Below are positions 43,829 through 52,907 of a stretch of DNA of 64,000 nt, piece after piece (the stretch's first letter is position 1; each line of letters opens with the position of its first letter). A program made the translations under genes and the position numbers. The stretch is from positions 62,001 to 126,000 of the forward strand of contig NZ_JADILJ010000001.1 of assembly GCF_017355185.1 (NCBI RefSeq). Direction: 5' to 3'. This stretch comes from Rathayibacter sp. SD072. Lineage in GTDB: Bacteria; Actinomycetota; Actinomycetes; Actinomycetales; Microbacteriaceae. The notes under the pieces are model-generated. The model made no database searches. It had not been told where the DNA came from and worked only from the letters and a program-made list of their open reading frames with translations.

Positions 43829-44340
43829 CCGGTCCCTGCCCGGCGACTCGCGGTCGGCTTTTCGATGGTGCGGGTTCCGTGGAGCGTCCTCCGTCCGCCT
43901 ACGGCGATCCGCTGACACGCGGATCACCTGTTCGGCTGTGCCGTCGTCGGCGCCGGTCCCCGCCCGACGTCGCGCAGTCGGCAGTACTCATCCGGAGCCG
44001 GTCCCTGCCCGGCTCCCCGCGGTCGGCTTCTCGACGTGCGGAGTCCCGTGGAGCGGGTTCCGTCCGCCTCCGGCGATCCGCTGGAACGCGGAGGTGCTCT
44101 CGTCGACGCCGGTCCCTGCCCGGCGCCGCGCAGTCGGCTTCTCGATGGAGCTGGTCCCGCAGAGCGGGTCCCGTCCGCCTACGGCGATCCGCTGGCACGC
44201 GGAAGTGCTCTCGTCGACGCCGGTCCCTGCCCGGCACCGCGCAGTCGACTTCTCGATGGAGAGGGTCCCGCAGAGCGGATCCCGTCCGCCTACGGCGATC
44301 CGCTGGCACGCGGATCACCTGTTCCGCTCGGATGGGGCCG
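43829..44340 (-). repeat. Repeat array, left arm (copies at 124, 45, 111 and 111 bp)
   Basis: The module GGTCCCTGCCCGGC recurs at 43831, 43955 (diverged), 44000, 44111 and 44222, and each unit carries a shared CCGTCCGCCT-CGGCGATCCGCTGG segment ending in the GATCCGC palindrome. Spacing is 111 bp for the last units. The modules are the reverse complement of those in the right arm at 44611-45380, so the two arms are antiparallel. Repetitive open frames here lack ribosome-binding sites and are not genes. Confidence 0.85.
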
Positions 44341-44610
44341 CGGCGGCGCGCTCTCGGGCGCTGCGGTCGGGTTGTGCTGCACAACATGAGCTGAGGAGGG
44401 GGTTCAACCGCTGACAGGCTCTAGACCCCCTTGTCAGCAGACGTTGCGTATCGCGCTGCCGCTCCGGAGACGCTCTCGCTTTCCTCTGCTGGTCGAGTAG
44501 CCCCGCAGGGGCGTATCGAGACCGCCACCGGACGACGCGGATCCCGATACGGCCGCTCCGCGCCCTACTCGATCACGAAGAGGCGAGCGGACGACCCGCC
44601 GACCCTCTCC
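44341..44610. other. Centre of the antiparallel repeat region
   Basis: About 270 bases between the two arms, gene-free. It contains CTAGACCCCCTTGTCAGCAG and, at 44490-44523, a GGTCGAGTAG-CCCCGCAGGGGC-GTATCGAGACC element: a GCCCC/GGGGC hairpin flanked by TCGAGTA and TATCGAGA, a form I recall as recurrent between genes in Microbacteriaceae. Confidence 0.55.
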
Positions 44611-45380
44611 GAGCCGAACGGGTGATCCGCGTGCCAGCGGATCACCCTAGGCGGACGCACCCCGCTCTGCAGAACGCGCCCATCCACGAAAGCCGACCGC
44701 GCGGGGCCCGGCAGGGACCGGCCCCGTACCGGCACAGCCGAACGGGCGATCCGCGTGCCAGCGGATCACCCTAGGCGGACGCGACCCGCTCCTCGGAACG
44801 CGCCCATCCACGAAAGCCGACCGCGCGGGGCCCGGCAGGGACCGGCCCCGTATCGGCACAGCCGAACGGGCGATCCGCGTGCCAGCGGATCACCCTAGGC
44901 GGACGCACCCCGCTCTGCGGAACGCGACCATCCACGAAAGCCGACCGCGCGGAGCCGGGCAGGGACCGGCCCCGTATCGGCACAGCCGAACGGGCGATCC
45001 GCGTGCCAGCGGATCACCCTAGGCGGACGCACCCCGCTCTGCGGAACGCGCCCATCCACGAAAGCCGACCGCGCGGAGCCGGGCAGGGACCGGCCCCGTA
45101 TCGGCACAGCCGAACGGGCGATCCGCGTGCCAGCGGATCACCCTAGGCGGACGCGACCCGCTCCTCGGAACGCGACCATCCGCGAAAGCCGACCGCGCGG
45201 AGCCGGGCAGGGACCGGCCCCGTATCGGCACAGCCGAACGGGCGATCCGCGTGCCAGCGGATCGCCCTAGGCGGACGCGACCCGCTCCTCGGAACGCGAC
45301 CGACCGCGACGGCCGACGGCGAGGAGCCGGGCAGGGACCGGCTCCTCATGAGCACAGCCGACCGCGCGGGGCCGGGCGGG
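44611..45380 (+). repeat. 124-bp tandem repeat array, right arm, six copies
   Basis: The block GGCGGACGC recurs at 44650, 44774, 44898, 45022, 45146 and 45270, exactly 124 bp apart, and the palindrome GATCCGCGTGCCAGCGGATC at 44624, 44748, 44872, 44996, 45120 and 45244 keeps the same step. Units are 90% or more alike, differing mainly by ACCCCGCTCTG versus GACCCGCTCCTC. Since 124 is not a multiple of three, no single reading frame runs through the array; the 70-residue ORFs seen once per unit are shadows. Confidence 0.92.
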
Positions 45381-45391
45381 GACCGGCCCCG

Positions 45392-46645
45392 TCATGGGCA
45401 CAGCCTCTCGAACCACGCCAGGGCGCTCTGGTCGGTGAGGTTGGCGACCTGGTCGACGACGACGCGGCGGCGGGAGTCGTCGGAGTCGCTCGCGCGCCAG
45501 TCCTCGGCGAAGCCGGGCTCGAGGGCGCCTTCTCCGCGCTCGAGGAGGGTGTCGGCGAGGCGGGTGAGGACTTCGCGCTGCTGCGCGTAGATCGGCTGGC
45601 GGGTGTTCCGCGACATGACGAAGGTGGCGACGATGCCCTTGAGCACGGCGATCTCGGCCTGCTGCTCGCGCGGGACGACGACGTGACCGCCGAAGCGGAC
45701 GAGGTCGGGGTGCGAGTACGCCTCGCGGGTCGCCTCGGTGGCGGCGGCGGCGAAGCGGCCGATGAGCTGGCTGGTGAGGTTCTTCAGGCGCGCCTGGTCG
45801 CGGCGGGAGCCGTCCCAGGAGTCGAGCCAGACGTCGAGCGAGTCGAGACGGTCGAAGGCCGCGACGAGCTCGGAGTGCTCGATCTCGCCGCCCACCCAGG
45901 CGTGCATCGAGGCGACGAGGTCGTCGTGGTCGCTCCGGGAGCCGAGCGCTTCGACGTCGATGTAGCCCGAGACGACGGCGTCCTCGAAGTCGTGGACCGA
46001 GTAGGCGATGTCGTCCGAGAGGTCCATGACCTCCGCCTCGATGCAGCGCACGCCCTCGGGCGCGCCCTCCCGCATCCAGGTGAAGGCCGGCGCGTCGTCG
46101 GCGTAGAAGCCGAACTTGGCCCGCCCGGACGGGTCGGCGACGGAGCGGGTGTCGGGCCAGGGGTACTTGCAGCTCGCGTCGAGGCTCGCGCGGGTCAGGT
46201 TGAGTCCGTACGGCCGCGCGTCGTCGCCGAAGACCTTGGGCTCGAGGCGGGTGAGCAGGCGGAACGTCTGCGCGTTGCCCTCGAAGCCGCCGATGCCGTC
46301 GGTCCAGGCGTTGAGGGCGCGCTCGCCGTTGTGCCCGAAGGGCGGGTGCCCGATGTCGTGGGCGAGGCAGGCGGTGTCGACGACGTCGGGGTCGAGGTCG
46401 AGGCTCGTGGCGAGCTCCCGGCCGATCTGGGCCACCTCGAGCGAGTGCGTGAGGCGGTTGCGGGCGAAGTCGACTCCGGCCGTGGGGCTCAGGACCTGCG
46501 TCTTGGCCGCGAGGCGGCGCAGCGCGCTGGAGTGGAAGAGCCGCGCCCGGTCGCGGGCGAAGTCGGAGCGGCGGGTGGAGTGGTCCTCCGGCAGGAACCG
46601 CTCGACATCGACGAGCGAGTACCCCCAGAGCGCGCGGTCATCCAC
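45392..46645 (-). CDS. dgt: Deoxyguanosinetriphosphate triphosphohydrolase-like protein
   Basis: A 417-residue HD-domain phosphohydrolase that splits dNTPs to nucleoside and triphosphate. The metal site is visible: His67 (RLTHSLEVA), His96-Asp97 (ACLAHDIGHPPFGHNGE) and a later conserved Asp in EVMDLSDDIAYSVHD. The protein is the shorter dGTPase-like form common in actinobacteria; its nucleotide preference is not set. It starts with GTG 46645, overlapping the dus stop by 8 nt, so dus and dgt are coupled. Confidence 0.93.
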   Translation of the reverse strand: MDDRALWGYSLVDVERFLPEDHSTRRSDFARDRARLFHSSALRRLAAKTQVLSPTAGVDFARNRLTHSLEVAQIGRELATSLDLDPDVVDTACLAHDIGHPPFGHNGERALNAWTDGIGGFEGNAQTFRLLTRLEPKVFGDDARPYGLNLTRASLDASCKYPWPDTRSVADPSGRAKFGFYADDAPAFTWMREGAPEGVRCIEAEVMDLSDDIAYSVHDFEDAVVSGYIDVEALGSRSDHDDLVASMHAWVGGEIEHSELVAAFDRLDSLDVWLDSWDGSRRDQARLKNLTSQLIGRFAAAATEATREAYSHPDLVRFGGHVVVPREQQAEIAVLKGIVATFVMSRNTRQPIYAQQREVLTRLADTLLERGEGALEPGFAEDWRASDSDDSRRRVVVDQVANLTDQSALAWFERLCP

Positions 46646-47810
46646 CGCTGTGGTGGACTTCGGCGGCGGACACGTCGGCGCGCTGACCGGCGTCGAGCTC
46701 GCGCGACTCGAGCCAGCGGTCGGGCAGCGACGGGACCTTCGGGGATCCGGCGCGACCGCGCTGCCCCTCGGCGGCCTCGCCCGGGTACGGCACCTCGGGG
46801 TCGAGCTGCGCGAGCAGCTCGTCGAGCTCGGCGAGCGTCTCGGCGGACGCCATGCGCGCGCGCAGCTCGCCGCCGACGGGGTAGCCCTTGAAGTACCAGG
46901 CGACGTGCTTGCGGATGTCGCGGCAGCCGCGCTCCTCGCTCTCGAAGAACTCGCAGATGAGCTCGGCGTGGCGCCGGAACGCGGCGGCCACCTGCCCGAG
47001 CGTCGGGCGGAAGCGCTCGTCGGACCCGGCGAAGGCCGCGGCGAGATCGCCGAACAGCCACGGGCGGCCGAGGCAGCCGCGACCGACGACGACGCCGTCG
47101 CAGCCGGTCTCGGCCATCATCCGCAGCGCGTCCTCGGCCGACCAGATGTCGCCGTTGCCGAGCACGGGCACGCTCGTGATCGCCTCTTTGAGCGTCGCGA
47201 TCGCCGACCAGTCGGCGTGACCGCTGTAGAACTCGGATGCGGTGCGCGCGTGCAGGGCGATCGACGCGACTCCGGCGCCCTCCGCCGCGCGGGCGGCCTC
47301 GAGGTAGGTCAGGTGGTCGGCGTCGATGCCCTTGCGCATCTTGACGGTGAGCGGGACGTCGCCCGCCGCCTTCACCGCTCCCTCGACGATCTGGCGGAAC
47401 AGGGGCAGCTTCCACGGCAGCGCCGCTCCCCCGCCCTTGCGGGTCACCTTGGCGACGGGGCAGCCGAAGTTGAGGTCGATGTGATCGGCGCGGTCCTCCG
47501 CGACGAGCATGGTGACGGCCTCGGCGACCGTCTTCGGATCGACTCCGTAGAGCTGGATCGAGCGGACGGACTCGCTCGGGTGGTGGCGGATGAGCCGCAT
47601 CGACTCCGGCGTGCGCTCGACGAGCGCGCGGGAGGTGATCATCTCGCTCACGTAGAGGCCCGCGCCGAACTCGCGGCACAGGCGGCGGAACGCGGTGTTG
47701 GTGATCCCCGCCATGGGAGCGAGGACGACCGGCGCGTCGAGTTCGAGGGGGCCGATGCGCAGCGCCGGCGCGGGTCGCGCGGGCGGTGGGGCCAGAAGAG
47801 TGGAGGACAT
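46638..47810 (-). CDS. dusB: tRNA-dihydrouridine synthase
   Basis: A 390-residue FMN-dependent enzyme that reduces uridines in the tRNA D-loop. It has the TIM-barrel start LAPMAGITNTAFRRL, the catalytic Cys117 in NFGCPVAKVTRKGGG, and the flavin-binding GNGDIW and DGVVVGRG segments. The DusB/nifR3 assignment follows the motif pattern and actinobacterial gene order with dgt. ATG 47810; GGGAGA lies about 10 nt upstream. It is divergent from the YbaK gene, 62 nt away. Confidence 0.93.
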   Translation of the reverse strand: MSSTLLAPPPARPAPALRIGPLELDAPVVLAPMAGITNTAFRRLCREFGAGLYVSEMITSRALVERTPESMRLIRHHPSESVRSIQLYGVDPKTVAEAVTMLVAEDRADHIDLNFGCPVAKVTRKGGGAALPWKLPLFRQIVEGAVKAAGDVPLTVKMRKGIDADHLTYLEAARAAEGAGVASIALHARTASEFYSGHADWSAIATLKEAITSVPVLGNGDIWSAEDALRMMAETGCDGVVVGRGCLGRPWLFGDLAAAFAGSDERFRPTLGQVAAAFRRHAELICEFFESEERGCRDIRKHVAWYFKGYPVGGELRARMASAETLAELDELLAQLDPEVPYPGEAAEGQRGRAGSPKVPSLPDRWLESRELDAGQRADVSAAEVHHSGG

Positions 47811-47872
47811 CGGTAATGATTCTCCCAGATCCTGTGTTGGGGAAGGCGGGACGAGCAGAGGAGACCCGGACG

Positions 47873-48370
47873 ATGAGCACGATCGACGCTGTGGAGGACG
47901 GACCGGCCCGGTTCGAGGAGGATGCGCGAGCGCGCGGCCTGGACGTGGAGGTCGTCGACCGACCGGAGGCGGGCAGCCTCGCGGAGGCGGCGCGGCTGCT
48001 GGGCATCGACCCCGCCACGATCGTGAAATCGCTCGTCGTGAAGCGCCACGACGGCGCCCTGCTGTTCGCGCTGATCCCGGGCGGCCGGCAGATCTCGTGG
48101 CCGAAGCTCCGCGCCGTCGTCGGAGTGAACAAGCTGCGCCTCCCCGACGAGACGGCGGCCTTCGAGGCCACCGGCTACCGTCGCGGCACCATCACCCCGA
48201 TCGGCTCCACCACCGCGTGGCCGGTCTTCGCCGACGAGCGGATCCGCGGGCAGCGGATCGCGATGGGCGCGGGCACCGGCGGGCGCAGCGCGTTCGTCGA
48301 CGCGGACGCGCTGATCGCGGCCTACGGCGCGACCGTGGCCGACATCAGCGTCGAGGAGCCTCCGCGCTGA
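47873..48370 (+). CDS. YbaK/ProX-type aminoacyl-tRNA deacylase
   Basis: A 165-residue single-domain protein of the YbaK/EbsC family, which hydrolyses mischarged tRNAs such as Cys- or Ala-tRNA(Pro). Landmarks are IVKSLVVKRHDGALLFALIP (with the conserved Lys), SWPKLRAVVG, and GTITPIGST near the active site. ATG 47873 follows AGAGGAGAC. Its last 26 nt overlap the 3' end of the small antisense-oriented ORF at 48345. Confidence 0.9.
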   Translation: MSTIDAVEDGPARFEEDARARGLDVEVVDRPEAGSLAEAARLLGIDPATIVKSLVVKRHDGALLFALIPGGRQISWPKLRAVVGVNKLRLPDETAAFEATGYRRGTITPIGSTTAWPVFADERIRGQRIAMGAGTGGRSAFVDADALIAAYGATVADISVEEPPR

Positions 48371-48455
48371 CCGGAGCGACGACGGCGGGGACGGCGCAGA
48401 CGCCGTCCTCGCACACCGGCACGTCCGCCGCGCCGAGCATCTCGAATCCGCTCAC
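48345..48455 (-). CDS. 36-residue CX4C peptide coupled to the FrnE-type oxidoreductase
   Basis: GTG 48455 overlaps the stop of the DsbA/FrnE-type gene in a GTGA tetranucleotide and encodes VSGFEMLGAADVPVCEDGVC followed by AVPAVVAPVSAEAPRR. The motif C-E-D-G-V-C is a CX4C pair. In FrnE proteins (described in Deinococcus radiodurans) a CX4C motif lies in a C-terminal extension of the same chain and works with the active-site CxxC; many actinobacterial relatives end in a similar Cys pair. Here it is on a separate, translationally coupled ORF in the -1 frame. The gene could be separate, a frameshifted tail, or a sequencing error. Confidence 0.6.
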   Translation of the reverse strand: MSGFEMLGAADVPVCEDGVCAVPAVVAPVSAEAPRR

Positions 48456-49132
48456 GCGGCGCTCACCCGCTCGGCGAGGACGTGCTCGAGCACCTCGGTG
48501 AACGCCTGCGGCTCCTGCGCTCCCGAGACGCCGAAGCGCCCGTCGAGCACGAAGAAGGGCACGCCGTTGATCCCGTACTCGCGTGCCTGGGCGATGTCGG
48601 ACTGCACGTCGGCGAGGTGGCGCTGCTCGGCGAGAGCCTGCGCGGTGCCGGTCTCGTCCAGGCCGACCTCCGCGGCGAGCGACGCGATCACGGCGGGATC
48701 CGCGAGGTCGTGCCCCTCGACGAAATAGGCGCGCAGCAGGCGCTCCTTCAGCTCGAGCTGGAGCCCCTCGGTCTTGGCGTGGTGCAGGGCCTGGTGCGCG
48801 GTGACGGTCTTGACGTGCCGGACCGTCTCGAAGTGGTAGTCGAGGCCGACGCTCGCCGCGATCGCGGTGACGTCGTCCAGCATCTGCTGGGCCTGCGCCT
48901 CGGGGATGCCCTTGTGCTCGGCCAGGAACGCCGCCTCCCCGCCGCGGTAGTCCTCGGGGGTGTCGGGCGACAGCTCGAAGCTGCGGTACTCGAGCGACAC
49001 CTCGGGGGCCTCCGGGTGGGCGAGGCGGAACGCCTCCAGCCCGCGCTCGAACTTCCGCTTGCCGATGTAGCACCAGGGGCAGGCGATGTCCGACCAGATG
49101 TCGACGGTGATGGGGGGCTGCGCGTCAGTCAC
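48452..49132 (-). CDS. DsbA-family (FrnE-like) oxidoreductase
   Basis: A 226-residue cytosolic protein of the DsbA/2-hydroxychromene isomerase-like family. The thioredoxin strand ITVDIWSDIACPWCYIG carries CPWC (Cys18, Cys21), a helical insert follows, and the cis-Pro loop is GINGVPFFVLD. It has no signal peptide, unlike periplasmic DsbA. FrnE members are cytosolic disulfide isomerases/oxidases linked to oxidative stress. The C-terminal CX4C extension of FrnE is missing from this chain but present on the overlapping 36-residue ORF. Start GTG 49132 has no clear ribosome-binding site. Confidence 0.9.
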   Translation of the reverse strand: MTDAQPPITVDIWSDIACPWCYIGKRKFERGLEAFRLAHPEAPEVSLEYRSFELSPDTPEDYRGGEAAFLAEHKGIPEAQAQQMLDDVTAIAASVGLDYHFETVRHVKTVTAHQALHHAKTEGLQLELKERLLRAYFVEGHDLADPAVIASLAAEVGLDETGTAQALAEQRHLADVQSDIAQAREYGINGVPFFVLDGRFGVSGAQEPQAFTEVLEHVLAERVSAA

Positions 49133-49159
49133 GTGGAGGACAACCGCGCCGCGGCACTG

Positions 49160-50218
49160 CTATTCCCTCAGCAGCCGGACCAGCTCGTCCACGTCGGACT
49201 CGTCGTTCCAGACGTGGAAGGCCACCCGCAGCCGACCGCCGCGCCCCGACACGCGGATGCCCGCCTCCAGCAGGCGGGCGAGATCGGCGCCGTCCTCGTC
49301 GGGCCACGAGACGAGCGCTCGGTGCTGCGGGTCGCGGTCGAGCCGCTCGCAGAGCAGATCGCCGAGCCCGGAGGCGTGCCGCCAGACCTCGTCGGCGTCC
49401 AGCGACCCGAGGAGCGCGAGGGACGCCTCGGCTCCGACGAAGGCCTGCCACGCGGGCGAGACGTCGAAGCGGCGCGCGTTCTCGGCGAGATGCATGGCGG
49501 GTCCGTAGCAGGAGGACCAGACGTCCTCTCCGGAGTACCAGCCGGCCTGCAGCGGGACGAGCTCGGCCGCGTACTCGGGCGAGACGGTCAGGAACGCCAC
49601 TCCGCGGGGCGAGCACAGCCACTTGTAGGCGTGGGTCAGGGTCGCGTCGAAGCGGGAGGCGTCGACGGGCAGCACCCCCGCCGCCTGCGTCAGGTCGCAC
49701 GCCGTGCGGGCACCGCACCGGGCCGCCGCCTCGATCACGGAGTCGAGGTCGGCGATCGCGCCGCTGCTCGACTGCACGGCCGAGAACACGACGAGGTCGT
49801 CCGCCGGCTCGACGGAGTCGGCCAGCGCCTCCAGCGGCACCGAGCGGACCTCGATCCCCCGGTGCGCCTGCGCGAGGAACGGGAAGACGATGGAGGAGAA
49901 GTCGCCGTCTACGCACAGCACCCGGGCGCCGTCGGGCAGCGATCCCGCGAGGACCGACGCCATCACCGATGTCTGCGAGCCGATCGCCACACGATCCACC
50001 GGCACGCCGACGAGTCCCGCGAACGAGGAGCGGGCGCTCTCGGCGACCACTCCGTAGCCGGCCGCAGTGCTCTCCCCCGCCGACCAGCGGTCGAGGTCGA
50101 CCCGCAGCGCCTCGACGCTCTCGCGCGGCGGCAGGCCGAGGGTGCAGGCGTTGTGATAGCCGCGCGCCCCGGAGAACCGCTCGCGCAGAGCGGTCATGGA
50201 CGGTCCCGGAGTACTCAC
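49160..50218 (-). CDS. Class V aminotransferase family protein
   Basis: A 352-residue PLP enzyme (fold type I) of the cysteine desulfurase/selenocysteine lyase-like class V group. The PLP Lys is Lys199 in THAYKWLCSPRG, and Asp175 (TACDLTQAAGVLPVD) holds the pyridine nitrogen. It lacks the mobile Cys loop of true cysteine desulfurases, so it may be another lyase such as a kynureninase- or isopenicillin-epimerase-like enzyme. GTG 50218 is used; ATG 50197 is an equally plausible start. Confidence 0.82.
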   Translation of the reverse strand: MSTPGPSMTALRERFSGARGYHNACTLGLPPRESVEALRVDLDRWSAGESTAAGYGVVAESARSSFAGLVGVPVDRVAIGSQTSVMASVLAGSLPDGARVLCVDGDFSSIVFPFLAQAHRGIEVRSVPLEALADSVEPADDLVVFSAVQSSSGAIADLDSVIEAAARCGARTACDLTQAAGVLPVDASRFDATLTHAYKWLCSPRGVAFLTVSPEYAAELVPLQAGWYSGEDVWSSCYGPAMHLAENARRFDVSPAWQAFVGAEASLALLGSLDADEVWRHASGLGDLLCERLDRDPQHRALVSWPDEDGADLARLLEAGIRVSGRGGRLRVAFHVWNDESDVDELVRLLRE

Positions 50219-50282
50219 CCTTCGAGGATCCCCCTCCCCCGCCCGATCGCCAAGACCGCACCCTCGCCGGGCGCGTCGGCGC

Positions 50283-51305
50283 TCAGCGGGCGGCGAGGCG
50301 GTGCGCCTGCTCGATCACGGCGACGACCGCCAGCGCCTCGCGCACATCGACGGGCGGCGGCGCTCCCTCGAGCAGGGTGCGGGCGACTCCGTCGTAGAAG
50401 GAGGAGTAGCGCCCCCGTTCGCTCGGCACTGCGCGCGATCCGGCGTCGTCGGTCAGCAGCCCCCACGCTCGGCGCGGGACCTCGCCGAAGTCCGCGTCGT
50501 CGGGGCGGGCGCCCGCGTGACGCAGCGCGTTCTCCTGCGGATCCAGGCCGTCGACCGAGAAGGCCGCCGTCGTGCCGAGCACGCGGAACCGCGGACCGGA
50601 GGCGCGGGCGACGCGGCTCATCGCGAGGTGCGAGCGCACGCCGCTCTCGTGCAGCAGCGAGAGGAACGCGTCGTCCTCGCTCGCACCGCCCGGGTGCACG
50701 ATGCGCGTCTCAGCCGCGGTGACCACGGCCGGCCCGAACAGGACCAGCGCCTGGTCGACGAGGTGGCTGCCGAGATCGAACAGGATCCCGCCGCCCTGCT
50801 CGGGGCCGATCTCGCCCTGCCAGCGGCCGGTCTTCGGAGCACTCCAGCGCTCGAAGGTCGACTCGAAGCGGAGGACGTCGCCGAGCGCACCCTCGCCGAG
50901 GAGCCGCTGCAGAGTCAGGAGGTCGGCGTCCCAGCGGCGGTTCTGGAAGACGAGCACCGGCGCTCTGCTCGCCTCGGACGCCGCGATGATCGCCTCGGCG
51001 TCGGCGACGCTCGGCGCGAACGGCTTGTCGACGACCACGGCGACGCCCGCCTCGAGCACGGCCACGGCCTGCTCGCGGTGCACCGACGGCGGGGAGGCGA
51101 GCACCACGAGCTCCGGACGCTCCTCGAGCACCGCCTCGAGGTCGGGCACGATGCGCGCACCCGGATGAGAGGCGGCCGCCGACGCCGCGCGCTCGGCGTT
51201 CGACGTCGCGATCGCGACGATCCCGAAGGCCGGATCGGCCGCCAGGAACGGCGCGTGGAAGACGCTGCCGGCCAGTCCGTAGCCGACGACGCCGACACGG
51301 ATCAC
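50283..51305 (-). CDS. Gfo/Idh/MocA-family oxidoreductase
   Basis: A 340-residue NAD(P)-dependent sugar- or inositol-type dehydrogenase. The N-terminal Rossmann motif [14 protein letters not shown] starts at residue 4, the family Lys is Lys94 in [10 protein letters not shown] (EKP-like), and the C-terminal alpha/beta domain has [17 protein letters not shown] with the conserved Asp and His. The substrate is unknown. GTG 51305 overlaps the uppS stop by 4 nt, so it is expressed with uppS and recO. Confidence 0.9.
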   Translation of the reverse strand: MIRVGVVGYGLAGSVFHAPFLAADPAFGIVAIATSNAERAASAAASHPGARIVPDLEAVLEERPELVVLASPPSVHREQAVAVLEAGVAVVVDKPFAPSVADAEAIIAASEASRAPVLVFQNRRWDADLLTLQRLLGEGALGDVLRFESTFERWSAPKTGRWQGEIGPEQGGGILFDLGSHLVDQALVLFGPAVVTAAETRIVHPGGASEDDAFLSLLHESGVRSHLAMSRVARASGPRFRVLGTTAAFSVDGLDPQENALRHAGARPDDADFGEVPRRAWGLLTDDAGSRAVPSERGRYSSFYDGVARTLLEGAPPPVDVREALAVVAVIEQAHRLAAR

Positions 51306-52105
51306 CTCGACGCCCCCGGCACGTCGACGGCACCGCCGAATCGGCGGGAGCGTCCGGAGTAGTGCTCGATCGCCTCCCAGAGATCCGTGCGCGAGAAGTC
51401 CGGCCAGAGCCGGTCGAGGAACACCATCTCGGCGTAGGCGCTCTGCCAGAGCAGGAAGTTGCTCGTCCGCTGCTCGCCGGAGGAGCGGACGAAGAGGTCG
51501 ACGTCGGGCATCTCGGGCACGTAGAGCGCCTTCGCGATGGTCTTCTCGGTGATGCCGGACGGCTTCAGCCTGCCCGCCGCGACCTCGCCCGCGAGACGCT
51601 GCACGGCGTCCGCGATCTCGGTGCGCCCGCCGTAGTTCACGCACATCGTGAGCGTGAGGACGTCGTTGCCCTCGGTCAGCTTCTCGGCGAACTGGAGCTC
51701 GTTGATGACCGAGGCCCAGAGCCGGGGCTTGCGACCGGCCCAGCGGATGCGCACGCCCCACTCGTTGAGCTGGTCGCGGCGGCGGTGCAGGACGTCGCGG
51801 TTGAAGCCCATCAGGAAGCGCACCTCCTCGGGCGAGCGCTTCCAGTTCTCGGTCGAGAACGCGTAGACGCTGAGGTGCTTGACGCCGATCTGGATCGCTC
51901 CCGCCACCACGTCGAGCAGCGCCGCCTCGCCGCGCTTGTGCCCCTCGACGCGCGTGAGTCCGCGGCCGTTCGCCCAGCGGCCGTTCCCGTCCATCACGAT
52001 CGCGACGTGACCCGGCACGGCCTTCCGGGGGATCTCGGGCGGATGGACGCCGGTCCAGTCGAGCTCGCGGTAGGGCTCGGCGTCCTTGTGCGTGAAGGGC
52101 TTCAT
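51302..52105 (-). CDS. uppS: Isoprenyl transferase (undecaprenyl/decaprenyl diphosphate synthase family)
   Basis: A 267-residue cis-prenyltransferase that condenses IPP onto allylic diphosphates to make the lipid carrier for cell-wall sugars. The catalytic Asp39 in [12 protein letters not shown], the following GHKRG and the C-terminal [20 protein letters not shown] are all present. Actinobacteria often have two such enzymes (short Z-FPP and long-chain); this one's chain length cannot be read. ATG 52105 overlaps the recO stop by 4 nt. Confidence 0.95.
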   Translation of the reverse strand: MKPFTHKDAEPYRELDWTGVHPPEIPRKAVPGHVAIVMDGNGRWANGRGLTRVEGHKRGEAALLDVVAGAIQIGVKHLSVYAFSTENWKRSPEEVRFLMGFNRDVLHRRRDQLNEWGVRIRWAGRKPRLWASVINELQFAEKLTEGNDVLTLTMCVNYGGRTEIADAVQRLAGEVAAGRLKPSGITEKTIAKALYVPEMPDVDLFVRSSGEQRTSNFLLWQSAYAEMVFLDRLWPDFSRTDLWEAIEHYSGRSRRFGGAVDVPGASR

Positions 52106-52824
52106 CGGGTGACGTGCTCCAGTGATCTCAGTCCGCGTTCGAGGTGGAACTGCGTGTAGGCGGCGACGACTCCGCTCGCCCGCGACCGCGTCGAGGGCTC
52201 GGTCGTCTCGGCGTGCGCCCAGTCTCCGGTGAGGAGCGCTCCGAGAAGGACGACGACCTCCGGGGCGACGCGCGGAGCACCGGGCGGGGTGCAGTCCTGG
52301 CAGACCACGCCGCCCATCTGCACGACGACGGCGCCGTGCGGGCCGGGCGCGCCGCACCGGGCGCAGTCCTCGAAGCTCGGCGCCCATCCCGCGATCGACA
52401 GTGCGCGCAGGAGGTAGGAGTCGAGGGTGAGCACCGCCTCGTGCTCGCGGCGCGAGAGCGAGCGCAGGGCGCCGACGAGGAGCAGGTACTGCTGGAGGGA
52501 CGCGTCGGAGTCGGTCAGCCGGTCGGCCGTCTCGACCATCGCGTTCGCCGCGGTGTAGCAGTCGTAGTCGGCCGCGATGAGAGCGCCGTACGCGCCGATC
52601 GACTCGGCCTGCGTGACGATGTCGAGGCTGCGGCCCTCGTAGAGCTGCAGGTCGGCGACCATGAACGGCTCGAGCCGCGAGCCGAACTTGGAACCGGTCT
52701 TGCGGACGCCCTTGGCGACGGCGCGGATCTTGCCGTGCCCGCGGGAGAGCAGGGTCACGATGCGGTCGGCCTCGCCCAGCTTGTGCGTGCGGAGCACCAC
52801 GGCTTCGTCACGATAGGTGGGCAT
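52102..52824 (-). CDS. recO: DNA repair protein RecO
   Basis: A 240-residue recombination mediator: an N-terminal OB fold ([20 protein letters not shown]) followed by a helical domain with a zinc site made of Cys154, Cys157, Cys175 and Cys178 (CARCG ... CQDC). It works with RecF and RecR to load RecA on SSB-coated single-stranded DNA. ATG 52824 is preceded by GATAAT seven nt upstream, a likely leaderless promoter. First gene of recO-uppS-oxidoreductase. Confidence 0.95.
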   Translation of the reverse strand: MPTYRDEAVVLRTHKLGEADRIVTLLSRGHGKIRAVAKGVRKTGSKFGSRLEPFMVADLQLYEGRSLDIVTQAESIGAYGALIAADYDCYTAANAMVETADRLTDSDASLQQYLLLVGALRSLSRREHEAVLTLDSYLLRALSIAGWAPSFEDCARCGAPGPHGAVVVQMGGVVCQDCTPPGAPRVAPEVVVLLGALLTGDWAHAETTEPSTRSRASGVVAAYTQFHLERGLRSLEHVTR

Positions 52825-52831
52825 GCCCTCG

Positions 52832-52837
52832 ATTATC
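52832..52837 (-). promoter_or_regulatory. -10 box of a leaderless promoter (recO)
   Basis: GATAAT on the minus strand ends seven nt before the recO ATG. Confidence 0.4.
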
Positions 52838-52907
52838 CTCCCCGCCACCGACAACCTCCCGGCCGCCGGGCCGACGGGCCGGTCTCCCCCCGTGGAACGA
52901 TGGGCCG

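Noticed and set aside
43729-45380. Repetitive ORFs (about 70 residues per unit, and longer ones with repeated RSLPG...SAS words)
   Set aside because: They are frame shadows of the 111- and 124-bp repeats; the 124-bp step shifts frame every unit, none has a ribosome-binding site, and no family similarity is seen.
43829-45380. CRISPR array
   Set aside because: Units are long and nearly identical throughout with no unique spacers, and no cas genes are present.
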